DNA of 23,905 bases from an uncultured Clostridia bacterium (lineage in GTDB: Bacteria > Bacillota_A > Clostridia > Christensenellales > Aristaeellaceae). The stretch covers positions 1 through 23,905 of the forward strand of contig CAMVDI010000005.1 of the NCBI GenBank assembly GCA_947166205.1, written 5' to 3'. This document shows, one piece after another, positions 15,843-22,693 of the stretch. Positions within the stretch are counted from its first letter, which is position 1. The number at the start of each line of letters is the position of its first letter. Both the position numbers and the translations under genes were made by a program. Under the pieces are notes generated by a model, which saw nothing but the letters and a program-made list of their open reading frames with translations, did not search any database and was not told the origin of the DNA.

Positions 15843-17207
15843 TCATGTCATTTCCCCGACAATTTCCTTAAACACCCGACCGCGTTCTTCATAATCCCGG
15901 AACATATCAAAGCTGGCGCAGGCCGGGCTCAGCAGCACGTTCCAGCCGTCCTCGGCGATGTTCCTGCAGGTCTGCACCGCCTCCCGCATGGACCCCGCGT
16001 GCAGGATGTTCACGTATCCGGCCCGCCGCAGGCTCTCCTCGATTTTCGGGGCGGTTTCCCCGATCAGAACCGTCTCCCGGATCAGATCCTCTTTCGCCTT
16101 GATCTCCGCGCTCAGCGGGTCGAAGCTGACCTTCTTGTCATATCCGCCCAGGATCAGCACCGTCGGGCGGGTCATGGTTTCCACCGCCTTCAGGGTGGAA
16201 TCCACGTTGGTGCCCTTGCTGTCATTGTAATAGGTCACGCCGTCCAGGGTGCGTACGTTTTCAATCCGGTGCTCCACTCCCGGGAAGGTCCGCAGGCTGT
16301 GCCGGATCACGGGCACGGGCACGCCCATCACGGCCGCGCAGCAAACCGCCCCCAGGGCGTTTTCCAGATTGTGGGGTCCGGGAATCCGGATCTCATCCGT
16401 CCGGCATACGCGCCGCTCCTCGCCGCCCAGGCGCAGGATCACTTCTCCGTCCCGGACAAAGGCGCCCTCCCGGACCTCCCGCTTCCGGCTGAACTTCAGC
16501 ACCCGGGAGGAAACCTGCCGGCTGAGCCCCTTCAGGCCCGGGTCATCCGCGTTGAACACCGCGAAATCCTCCGGGGTCTGCCGGCGGAACATGCGCATCT
16601 TCATGCCCGTATAGACCTCCATGGTCCCGTGCCGGTTCAGATGATCCTCCGTGATATTGGTGAGCAGGCCCACATGGGGATGAAAGGTATCCGCGGTCTC
16701 CATCTGGAAGCTGGACACCTCGCAGACGAGCACGTCCTCCTTCCGGCTGACCAGGGCCGCCAGGGAAAAGGGATATCCGATGTTGCCCACCACGTGGGTC
16801 ACCTTTCCGGCGTTCCGGAAGATCTCCCCCAGCAGGGAGACCGTAGTGGTCTTCCCGTTGGTTCCCGTAACCGCCACCATGGTGCCCTCGCTCAGCTGCC
16901 AGGCCAGTTCCAGCTCTCCGGTCACATACAGGCCCATCTCCCGGGCCTTTTGCACGAAGGGAGCGTCCACCGGGATGCCGGGGCTGATCACCAGCACATC
17001 CTGCCCTTCCAGCAGCGGCTCCGCCGGGCAGCCCAGCCGCCATTCCAGCTGGAGGCCTTTCAGCACGTTCAGCCCTTCTCCCAGCTCCTCTTCCGTCTTG
17101 CTGTCATTGACCGTCACCAGCGCTCCGTTGGCGCGGAGCAGCTGGGCCGCGGCGATGCCGCTGCGGGCCAGCCCCACCACCAGTACCTTTTTGTTCTCGT
17201 AGTTCAT
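15843..17207 (-). CDS. murD: UDP-N-acetylmuramoylalanine--D-glutamate ligase
   Basis: The protein has 454 residues, the normal MurD length. The start MNYENKKVLVVGLARSG was chosen because of a GAAGGAAG ribosome site. An alternative ATG at 17228 overlaps the mraY stop as ATGA and would add seven residues. Mur-ligase features: N-terminal Rossmann-like VLVVGLARSGIAA, P-loop TGTNGKTTT (114-122), NITEDHLNRHGT and the C-terminal YYNDSKGTNVDST. It adds D-glutamate to UDP-MurNAc-L-Ala in the cytoplasm. It lies downstream of mraY and upstream of ftsQ. Confidence 0.96.
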   Translation of the reverse strand: MNYENKKVLVVGLARSGIAAAQLLRANGALVTVNDSKTEEELGEGLNVLKGLQLEWRLGCPAEPLLEGQDVLVISPGIPVDAPFVQKAREMGLYVTGELELAWQLSEGTMVAVTGTNGKTTTVSLLGEIFRNAGKVTHVVGNIGYPFSLAALVSRKEDVLVCEVSSFQMETADTFHPHVGLLTNITEDHLNRHGTMEVYTGMKMRMFRRQTPEDFAVFNADDPGLKGLSRQVSSRVLKFSRKREVREGAFVRDGEVILRLGGEERRVCRTDEIRIPGPHNLENALGAVCCAAVMGVPVPVIRHSLRTFPGVEHRIENVRTLDGVTYYNDSKGTNVDSTLKAVETMTRPTVLILGGYDKKVSFDPLSAEIKAKEDLIRETVLIGETAPKIEESLRRAGYVNILHAGSMREAVQTCRNIAEDGWNVLLSPACASFDMFRDYEERGRVFKEIVGEMT

Positions 17208-17224
17208 CCGGCTTCTTCCTTCTC

Positions 17225-18250
17225 TCATGAGATCATCTGGCTGAGCACCGCGATCAGGCAGGCCACCAGCGTAATTCCCGCGTACATGCTGACGATCTGG
17301 GTCTCCGTGTAGCCTTTCTTTTCGAAATGGTGGTGAACCGGGCTCATCCGGAACAGCCTCCTGCCTTTGTGATCCTTGCTGAAGCGTCGGGTCAGCTTGA
17401 AGTAGTAGCGCTGCAGGATCACGCTGACGCTGCTGAGGATCGGACAGATTCCGATCAGGATCAGCAGCAGGGGCTGGCGGAGCACCATCGCCAGTCCCAC
17501 CGTGGCTCCTCCCAGAAACATGCTTCCGGTGTCCCCCATGAAGACCTTGGCCGGATACCGGTTGTACCGCAGGTACCCCACGCACCCGCCGGTCAGGCTC
17601 AGGGCAAAGATGCCCGCGGGCAGCGCGGTTTCCCGGGGAAGCGCCGCGGTCAGCGTTCCCATCAGGATCACCATGGCCCACGCGGAGGAGCTGACCGCCG
17701 TCACCGTTCCCAGCAGCCCGTCCAGCCCATCCTGCAGGTTGGTGGAATTCACATAGAAGATCACGGTCAGCGTCATCACCGGCAGATACCAGATTCCCAG
17801 ATCCCATTCCGCCTTCAGGAAGGGAACCCGGATGCTGCTTCCGATCCCGGGATGATAATAGCACCAGAGGCTGAACCCGGCGGCCAGGATCACCTGCCCG
17901 GCGATCTTCTGCCAGGGAGTCAGGCCTTCATGCCGTTTCCGGACCGCCTTGATCCAGTCATCCGCGAAGCCCACCGCCATGCTCAGCAGGCTGACGCCCA
18001 GCAGCCCGACGCCCGGGTCCCACAGCCCCTGCCAGGGCATCGGATGCAGCGCCAGCTGACAGATCACGACGCCCGCCGCGATCATCAGACCGCCCATCAC
18101 CGGGGTTCCCTGTTTCTGCTGGTGCGCCGGCCCCAGCTCGTAGATCACCGTGCCGAAGTGCAGCTTCTTCAGCTTCCGGATCAGCCAGGGCCCCATTCCC
18201 AGGGCAATTCCCAGGGAAATCAGCAGCGCCGCCGTCATGCGCCAGATCAT
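17225..18250 (-). CDS. mraY: Phospho-N-acetylmuramoyl-pentapeptide-transferase MraY
   Basis: The protein has 341 residues and about ten hydrophobic helices. Hallmarks: QGTPVMGGL, FADDW (D97, D98), NSTNLQDGLDGL (168-179), VFMGDTGS (D240) and SPVHHHFE with the His triad at 306-308. It transfers phospho-MurNAc-pentapeptide to undecaprenyl phosphate, making lipid I on the inner membrane face. Its start overlaps the murE stop by 4 nt (ATGA), leaving no room for the usual murF. Confidence 0.97.
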   Translation of the reverse strand: MIWRMTAALLISLGIALGMGPWLIRKLKKLHFGTVIYELGPAHQQKQGTPVMGGLMIAAGVVICQLALHPMPWQGLWDPGVGLLGVSLLSMAVGFADDWIKAVRKRHEGLTPWQKIAGQVILAAGFSLWCYYHPGIGSSIRVPFLKAEWDLGIWYLPVMTLTVIFYVNSTNLQDGLDGLLGTVTAVSSSAWAMVILMGTLTAALPRETALPAGIFALSLTGGCVGYLRYNRYPAKVFMGDTGSMFLGGATVGLAMVLRQPLLLILIGICPILSSVSVILQRYYFKLTRRFSKDHKGRRLFRMSPVHHHFEKKGYTETQIVSMYAGITLVACLIAVLSQMIS

Positions 18251-19719
18251 ATTCCTTCCTCCCGTTTTTTCATCTCCAGCAGGATTTCGCTGACGATCAC
18301 TTTCTCATCGAAGGGCCGCTTGACTCCCATGATTTCCTGATAGGTTTCGTGACCCTTGCCGGCCAGCACGATGACGTCCCCGTCCTCGCCCATCTCCAGC
18401 GCCCGGCGGATGGCTTCCCGGCGGTTTTCGATCACCTCGTACTTCCCGCCCGTGGGCTTGATGCCTTTTTCAATGGCCGCCAGGATCACCAGCGGATTCT
18501 CCGTCCGGGGGTTGTCCGATGTCAGGATGCAGTAATCCGCCAACTTTCCGCCGATCTCTCCCATCATGGGACGCTTTCCCTTGTCCCGGTCCCCGCCGCA
18601 GCCGAAGACGGCGATGACCCGGTTCCGGGCGAACTGGCGCACCGTCTTGAGAATGTTCCGCAGCGCTTCCGGCGCGTGGGAGTAGTCGAGAATGACCTTG
18701 TAGGGCGTTCCGGTCTGAAGCATTTCGATCCGCCCCGGAACGGAGGCCACCGTCTCCAGCCCCTCCCGGATCCGGGCGGGCTCGATGCCCATGATCAGGG
18801 CGCAGGAGGCGGCCGCCAGCGCGTTGTACACGTTGAACATGCCGGTCATCTTCATGGCGATCCGCAGGTCCTTCATCCCCTGCATCTGGACGGAGAAGTG
18901 AACGCCCTCCTCCGTGATCTCGATATCCCGGGCGAACACATCCGCGTCCAGGGCGATTCCGTAGGTGACAAAGGGAATCTTCAGATCCTTCATCAGGCTT
19001 CCGGAGGTTTCGTCGTCCGCGTTGACCGCGGCGTTCCGCACCATGCCGGAAGTAAAGAAATGCTTCTTGGTCTCAAAGTACCGCTCCATGGTATAGAAAT
19101 AATCCAGGTGGTCCTGGCTCAGGTTGGTGTAGCATCCCACCTCGAATTCCATCCCGTCCAGCCGACACATGTCAATGGCATGGGCGCTGACCTCCATGCA
19201 GACCACCTGCACCCCTTCCTCCGCCATCCGGTGCAGCATCTTCTGCAGGTCGATGGGATCCGGGGTGGTCAGCTTGCCGTCCAGGTGCGTATCCCCGATC
19301 ATCGAACCGGTGGAGCCGATGATGCCGCATTTCATCCCGGCGTGCTCCGCGATGCTCTTGAGCAGATAGGTGGTGGTGGTCTTTCCCTTGGTCCCCGTGA
19401 TTCCCACCATCCGCATCTTCCGGGAAGGATAGCCGAAGAAGGCCATGGCGATCCGGCTCATGGCGGCCCGGCCGTTGCTGACCCGGACCTGGGGCACGTC
19501 CATTTCCAGAAACCTTTCCACGATCAGCGCCACGCATCCGTTCTCCACCGCTTCAAAAGCGTAGTCATGGGCGTCGAACCGGGCGCCGACAATGCAGAAG
19601 AACAGCCCCCTGTCCGTTTTGTCCCTGCTTCCCGAGGTGAGCTCCAGGATTTCCGTATCCATGTCTCCTCTGGTTTCCAGCACATAGGGGGTTTCCGCGA
19701 TCAGTTCACGCAGTTTCAT
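18247..19719 (-). CDS. murE: UDP-MurNAc-L-Ala-D-Glu--meso-2,6-diaminopimelate ligase
   Basis: The protein has 490 residues. P-loop GITGTKGKTTT (106-116), TTPDPIDL and MEVSAHAID (the usual second Ser of VSSHA is Ala) belong to the central domain; K in ETKKHFF is the likely carbamylated lysine. The specificity motif D402-N-P-R405 indicates meso-diaminopimelate rather than lysine, so the wall should be DAP type. It adds the third stem residue to UDP-MurNAc-dipeptide in the cytoplasm. It lies 80 nt after the ftsL-like gene and is translationally coupled to mraY. Confidence 0.97.
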   Translation of the reverse strand: MKLRELIAETPYVLETRGDMDTEILELTSGSRDKTDRGLFFCIVGARFDAHDYAFEAVENGCVALIVERFLEMDVPQVRVSNGRAAMSRIAMAFFGYPSRKMRMVGITGTKGKTTTTYLLKSIAEHAGMKCGIIGSTGSMIGDTHLDGKLTTPDPIDLQKMLHRMAEEGVQVVCMEVSAHAIDMCRLDGMEFEVGCYTNLSQDHLDYFYTMERYFETKKHFFTSGMVRNAAVNADDETSGSLMKDLKIPFVTYGIALDADVFARDIEITEEGVHFSVQMQGMKDLRIAMKMTGMFNVYNALAAASCALIMGIEPARIREGLETVASVPGRIEMLQTGTPYKVILDYSHAPEALRNILKTVRQFARNRVIAVFGCGGDRDKGKRPMMGEIGGKLADYCILTSDNPRTENPLVILAAIEKGIKPTGGKYEVIENRREAIRRALEMGEDGDVIVLAGKGHETYQEIMGVKRPFDEKVIVSEILLEMKKREEGI

Positions 19720-19760
19720 GGGTTCTTGCCTCTCTTTGTTTCAGGATTTTGTTCCGGCCT

Positions 19761-19810
19761 TCTCCCATCCCGGGAGAACACGAACAGGGAGACCGTCTTT
19801 CAGTCTCCCT
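19761..19810 (-). other. Two adjacent hairpins in the ftsL-murE junction
   Basis: An 8-bp stem AGGGAGAC/GTCTCCCT (19786-19793 with 19803-19810, 9-nt loop) spans the stop codon of the ftsL-like gene. A second inverted repeat, TCTCCC/GGGAGA, follows at 19761-19777. Neither is followed by a U-run on the minus strand, so this is not a standard terminator. They could mark an mRNA processing or stabilising site. Confidence 0.5.
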
Positions 19811-20411
19811 GGGATAGATCCGCGGTTCCGAGCGCGGCCTTCATGTCCGGCTCCTGGGTTGCCTGGCTTTCCTGGGGTTCGACCAGATTCATGGTGGCGC
19901 TGCCCGGCGCCGTCAGCTGGATCGTCGGGGCCCCGCCGGAGCTGATCAGATTCAGTTCAACCGCCCGGGTGCACACGCTGATATCCCCGCTCAGCTGGGA
20001 CAGCCTGCCCTTCAGTTCCTTTTCCCGGCTCTGCGCCGCGGTGATCCGGGTCTCCAGCTTCCTGGCCTGTATCATGGTGCTGCCCACGGAAGCGAAGCAA
20101 ACCAGCAGGGAAACGCAAAGGATCACGCCCAGGGCCCACAGGGCAGCCCTGGCCAGATCCGCCCTCATCCCGGTCTTTCCGAATATCTTCTGTCTCTTCT
20201 GCGGTTCCTCAATCACCCTGAACCGGCCGCTGGGGCTCGTCCCCACGCCGTTGACCCAGTCCTGGACGTTCTGGCAGGGGATCCGGTTCAGCCGCTCGGT
20301 CCCGGTGATCCGCTCCCGGCGGGGTGAGGAGGTCAGAGCGGACGAATCCGTCCGCGCGTCCAGCTGCGCAAAGCGAATGCTCCTGCGAATCCTGCCCGGC
20401 GTAGCTGTCAT
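19800..20411 (-). CDS. ftsL: FtsL-like single-pass division protein
   Basis: The protein has 203 residues. A long, basic cytoplasmic N-terminus (about 1-88) precedes one membrane helix (about 89-109, LWALGVILCVSLLVCFASVG), a heptad-like segment (about 113-145, RKLETRITAAQSREKELKGRL) and a Ser/Thr/Gln-rich tail. This topology and its position between mraZ and murE match FtsL, which forms a coiled-coil complex with DivIC/FtsB and FtsQ. The sequence itself is poorly conserved, as is usual for FtsL, and the protein is longer than the usual 100-130 residues. It lies 18 nt after mraZ; rsmH, normally between them, is missing. Confidence 0.72.
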   Translation of the reverse strand: MTATPGRIRRSIRFAQLDARTDSSALTSSPRRERITGTERLNRIPCQNVQDWVNGVGTSPSGRFRVIEEPQKRQKIFGKTGMRADLARAALWALGVILCVSLLVCFASVGSTMIQARKLETRITAAQSREKELKGRLSQLSGDISVCTRAVELNLISSGGAPTIQLTAPGSATMNLVEPQESQATQEPDMKAALGTADLSQGD

Positions 20412-20429
20412 CCTTCCTCACTTCTTTCT

Positions 20430-20966
20430 CTATATTTTGGGGGTCTGTTCGCCCTGCTCCAGGGTGGAGATCATATTCAGCAGATCCGGAAGCTCGTTCC
20501 TGAAGCGCTCCCATCCGCTGAGGCTGGCTGCGGCGGAAACAATCCGCACGTGATCATTGGCGCCGGTGATTTCCACATCCCGGTCCTCCTGCAGAATCTT
20601 CTGCCGGATATTCACCGGAAGGAGAAGGCGCCCCTGATTGTCGCAGCTCTGCCCGTCAAAGCTCAGAGCATAAAACTGTTCCAGATACCGGTTCAGCGCG
20701 GGATTCAGGCTTCCCAGCCGCTCATAGCTCCGGTTCCTTTCCTCCCAGCGGTCCGTCGGATAGACCGCGATGCTGTTGAAATCAAAGCTCGGGGCGATGC
20801 AGAACTGGGCGCCGAGCTTTTCCCGGAAGGTCTGCGGAATCACAAGCCGGCCCTTGTTGTCCAGACTGTGATTGTAGCTGCCGATAAAGCGGACCGGGGA
20901 GGGAGGCGCGGACTGCTCCGGAACGGAGGTCTCTGCCGGCTTTTCGCCATTCTGCGTTTCGTTCAA
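20430..20966 (-). CDS. mraZ: Transcriptional regulator MraZ with N-terminal extension
   Basis: The protein has 178 residues, starting at TTG (20966) behind AGGGGGGAG. Two SpoVT-AbrB-type repeats are clear: HSLDNKGRLVIPQTFREKL and CDNQGRLLLPVNIRQK. A roughly 26-residue Glu/Pro/Ser-rich extension precedes the usual MraZ beginning (here RFIGSYNHSLD). No alternative start codon lies between the extension and the domain. MraZ is a ring-forming DNA-binding protein that represses dcw genes from sites in its own promoter. It is the first gene of the cluster. Confidence 0.93.
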   Translation of the reverse strand: MNETQNGEKPAETSVPEQSAPPSPVRFIGSYNHSLDNKGRLVIPQTFREKLGAQFCIAPSFDFNSIAVYPTDRWEERNRSYERLGSLNPALNRYLEQFYALSFDGQSCDNQGRLLLPVNIRQKILQEDRDVEITGANDHVRIVSAAASLSGWERFRNELPDLLNMISTLEQGEQTPKI

Positions 20967-21013
20967 CAGAGCTCCCCCCTTCCACCACTTTTATATCCGA
21001 ATTTGGGCGTAAA

Positions 21014-21028
21014 TTCCACTCAGCCCCA
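21014..21028 (-). promoter_or_regulatory. Possible MraZ operator (two TGGGN-like repeats)
   Basis: On the minus strand TGGGG (21024-21028), a 5-nt spacer and TGGAA (21014-21018) lie at the predicted transcription start of mraZ. MraZ boxes in other bacteria are TGGGN direct repeats with 5-nt spacers. Only two repeats are seen and the second is imperfect, so this is tentative. Confidence 0.35.
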
Positions 21029-21030
21029 CA

Positions 21031-21059
21031 AAAATAGCACATCTTTTTTCAGGTTTCAA
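21031..21059 (-). promoter_or_regulatory. Sigma-A-type promoter of the dcw cluster (mraZ)
   Basis: TTGAAA (21054-21059), a 17-bp spacer and TATTTT (21031-21036). The -10 is not ideal, but the box is well placed: predicted start about 21024, leader about 60 nt. An AT-rich stretch directly upstream (about 21060-21160) could act as an UP-type element. Confidence 0.65.
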
Positions 21060-21193
21060 GCTCTGAAAGGGTTTATTTGTAAATATTTTTGTATTTTATT
21101 CTTAACTTTTTATTAATATTTTTGTAATACTGTTGTAACTTTTGGTTTTACTTTTGTATCTCCTCCTTTCCCTGATCTCTACATTTTGTGCAC

Positions 21194-21226
21194 AAAAAAA
21201 CCGGCCTCCCTGCGGAGTCCGGTTTT
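21194..21226 (-). terminator. Intrinsic terminator after the metallophosphoesterase gene
   Basis: Stem AACCGG/CCGGTT with an inner CTCC/GGAG stem, followed on the minus strand by T7 (21194-21200). It separates the phosphoesterase gene from the dcw promoter region. On the plus strand it also ends in T4. Confidence 0.88.
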
Positions 21227-21260
21227 GGGCCGCTGTCTGCGGCTGAATTGTTATAAAAAG

Positions 21261-21977
21261 TTAATTAATTGAGGGTTCCGGGATCCGGATCCGGCGGACC
21301 TGGAACTGCTGGCTGTCGCAGGAGGTCAGCTCGTAGCGCACCCCCCGCAGTTCCCCGCGGAAGGCCGCCTGAATCCCCGCACCGTGAAGATGTCCGTAGA
21401 CGCACAGCCTTACGCCCGCCTGTTCCATCCGCTCCGTGAATCCGCTCTCCCGCTGATTCTGCAGCAGGGGCGGATAATGCATCATCACGATGACCGGCCG
21501 GCCCTTCGCCAGGCGCCCGGCGCTCTCCAGCGCCATCTCCAGCCGGATCAGCTCCCGCTGGTAAATCTTCTGATCCTGTTTTTCCAGGGGATTCTCTCCG
21601 GTGGGGATCATCCATCCCCGGGTCCCGCAGACCACCCATTCTCCCAGATCGGCAGCATCCTGCTGCAGGGCGGTCATGCCTTCCGGCAGCGCGTCGCGCA
21701 CCTTCATGATGCCGTTCCACCAGTAATCGTGGTTTCCCCGGATCAGCACCTTCCGGCCGGGCAGCGCGCCGATGGCTTCCAGATCCGCTCCGGCGTCCTC
21801 CAGGCGCATGGCCCAGCTGATATCCCCGGGGATCAGCACCGCGTCTTCCGGGCCTACCTGTTCCCGCCAGCTCCGGGAGATCGCCTCGAAGTGCCCTTCC
21901 CACTTGGATCCGAATACGCTCATCGGCTTCTCCTGGCCTCCGGGCAGGTGCAGGTCTCCGACGGCGAAAAGCCTCAT
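21261..21977 (-). CDS. Calcineurin-like metallophosphoesterase
   Basis: The protein has 238 residues with all standard metal-binding blocks: GDLHL (D8, H10), PGDISW (D52), GNHDYWW (N82, H83), MMHYPP and YGHLHG. No signal peptide or membrane segment is seen, so it is cytoplasmic. The family hydrolyses phosphoesters with two metal ions; the substrate cannot be told from sequence. An AAGGA site lies 9 nt upstream of the ATG. It starts 33 nt after the zinc-ribbon gene, probably in one transcript. Confidence 0.9.
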   Translation of the reverse strand: MRLFAVGDLHLPGGQEKPMSVFGSKWEGHFEAISRSWREQVGPEDAVLIPGDISWAMRLEDAGADLEAIGALPGRKVLIRGNHDYWWNGIMKVRDALPEGMTALQQDAADLGEWVVCGTRGWMIPTGENPLEKQDQKIYQRELIRLEMALESAGRLAKGRPVIVMMHYPPLLQNQRESGFTERMEQAGVRLCVYGHLHGAGIQAAFRGELRGVRYELTSCDSQQFQVRRIRIPEPSIN

Positions 21978-22010
21978 GCGCCTGATTCCTTTCCGAGCGC
22001 GCCGGGAGGG

Positions 22011-22433
22011 TCAGATTTCCTCTTCGTCCTCTTCGTCCTCGTCGTCGGCGTCCCGCTCCTCGTCCTCCTGAACCTCTTCCAGGCTCAGTTCGTTCTCGAT
22101 CTCATGGTATTCCTGATTCTGGATGGCTTCCTCATCCTCCGGAATGATTTCGTCCATGCCGCTGACGGAATCCATGTCGCCGATACTGCTGGTATCCACG
22201 CTTTCCTCACCGACGGGCTCATCGTCGTTCTTGCTGTTGCTCTGGTTCATTTCCTTCAGGCAGAACAGGCATACGTCCTTTCCGGGAAGCACGGGAGCCT
22301 CGTTGCAGATGCTGCAGAGCTCCACTTCTTCCTTTGCGCCTTCCCCCTTCATTTCCCGAAGACATACCTTGCAGTATTTCTGGTCAGGGGTAATGTAGTT
22401 CAGTTCGCATCTCGGGCATTTCATCAGGGTCAT
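22011..22433 (-). CDS. Double zinc-ribbon protein with acidic C-terminal tail, function unknown
   Basis: The protein has 140 residues. Two C-x2-C-x11-C-x2-C units lie at C6/C9/C21/C24 and C40/C43/C55/C58; identical spacing and the similar endings YCKVCLREM and VCLFCLKEM suggest an internal duplication. Residues about 65-140 are rich in Asp, Glu and Ser and end in a nearly pure acidic run, probably disordered. The first ATG was chosen because GGAGG lies 10 nt upstream; a second Met at residue 4 is possible. I do not recognise the family. It has its own promoter and a long leader, and is followed by the phosphoesterase gene. Confidence 0.8.
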   Translation of the reverse strand: MTLMKCPRCELNYITPDQKYCKVCLREMKGEGAKEEVELCSICNEAPVLPGKDVCLFCLKEMNQSNSKNDDEPVGEESVDTSSIGDMDSVSGMDEIIPEDEEAIQNQEYHEIENELSLEEVQEDEERDADDEDEEDEEEI

Positions 22434-22617
22434 ACGGTCGCTTCCTCCTCAGGATTGCGGATTTGGGGTTGATCCCCACTTCAGAGCACAATAACGTCCG
22501 AAAAAACCTTCTTGTGCGTCAAAAACGGAGGGTTATGATCCTGTTTCAGGATTAAATCCCCACTTTCCCGTTTCTTCCTGCCATCTGGTTTTTCGGGTCT
22601 GCCCTCAAGCTGCCGTG
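22434..22617 (-). other. Long structured leader upstream of the zinc-ribbon gene
   Basis: About 180 nt of predicted 5' leader. A direct repeat AAGTGGGGAT occurs at 22556-22565 and 22472-22481, 84 bp apart. A perfect hairpin ATCCTG-AAA-CAGGAT (22538-22552), flanked by GGG/CCC (22530-22532 with 22558-22560) and followed by T5 (22521-22525), resembles a terminator. A second hairpin TGGGG-ATCAA-CCCCA is at 22464-22478, and GCACAA/TTGTGC can also pair. No known riboswitch family was recognised. Confidence 0.5.
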
Positions 22618-22646
22618 ATTATACACCGGGAAGCATCCCTGCGCAA
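22618..22646 (-). promoter_or_regulatory. Sigma-A-type promoter of the zinc-ribbon gene
   Basis: TTGCGC (22641-22646), a 17-bp spacer and a consensus TATAAT (22618-22623), in the ysxC downstream spacer. Predicted start about 22611. Confidence 0.72.
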
Positions 22647-22667
22647 TCCCTGATTGATAATTTCATG

Positions 22668-22693
22668 AAAAAGATCCCGTCCGCGGGGCCGGG
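22668..22693 (-). terminator. Weak candidate terminator after ysxC
   Basis: Directly after the ysxC stop, CCCG/CGGG can pair around a GC-rich loop and is followed by ATC and T5 (22668-22672). The stem is short, so termination may be partial. Confidence 0.35.

Noticed and set aside
17208..17228. ATG at 17228 as the murD start
   Set aside because: The ATGA overlap with mraY makes it possible, but the start at 17207 gives the normal MurD N-terminus and has the better ribosome site. Kept as an alternative only.
22552..22584. Ten-residue leader peptide frame in the zinc-ribbon gene leader
   Set aside because: There is no convincing ribosome site and no codon pattern that suggests amino-acid attenuation. 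Mentioned only as part of the leader finding.
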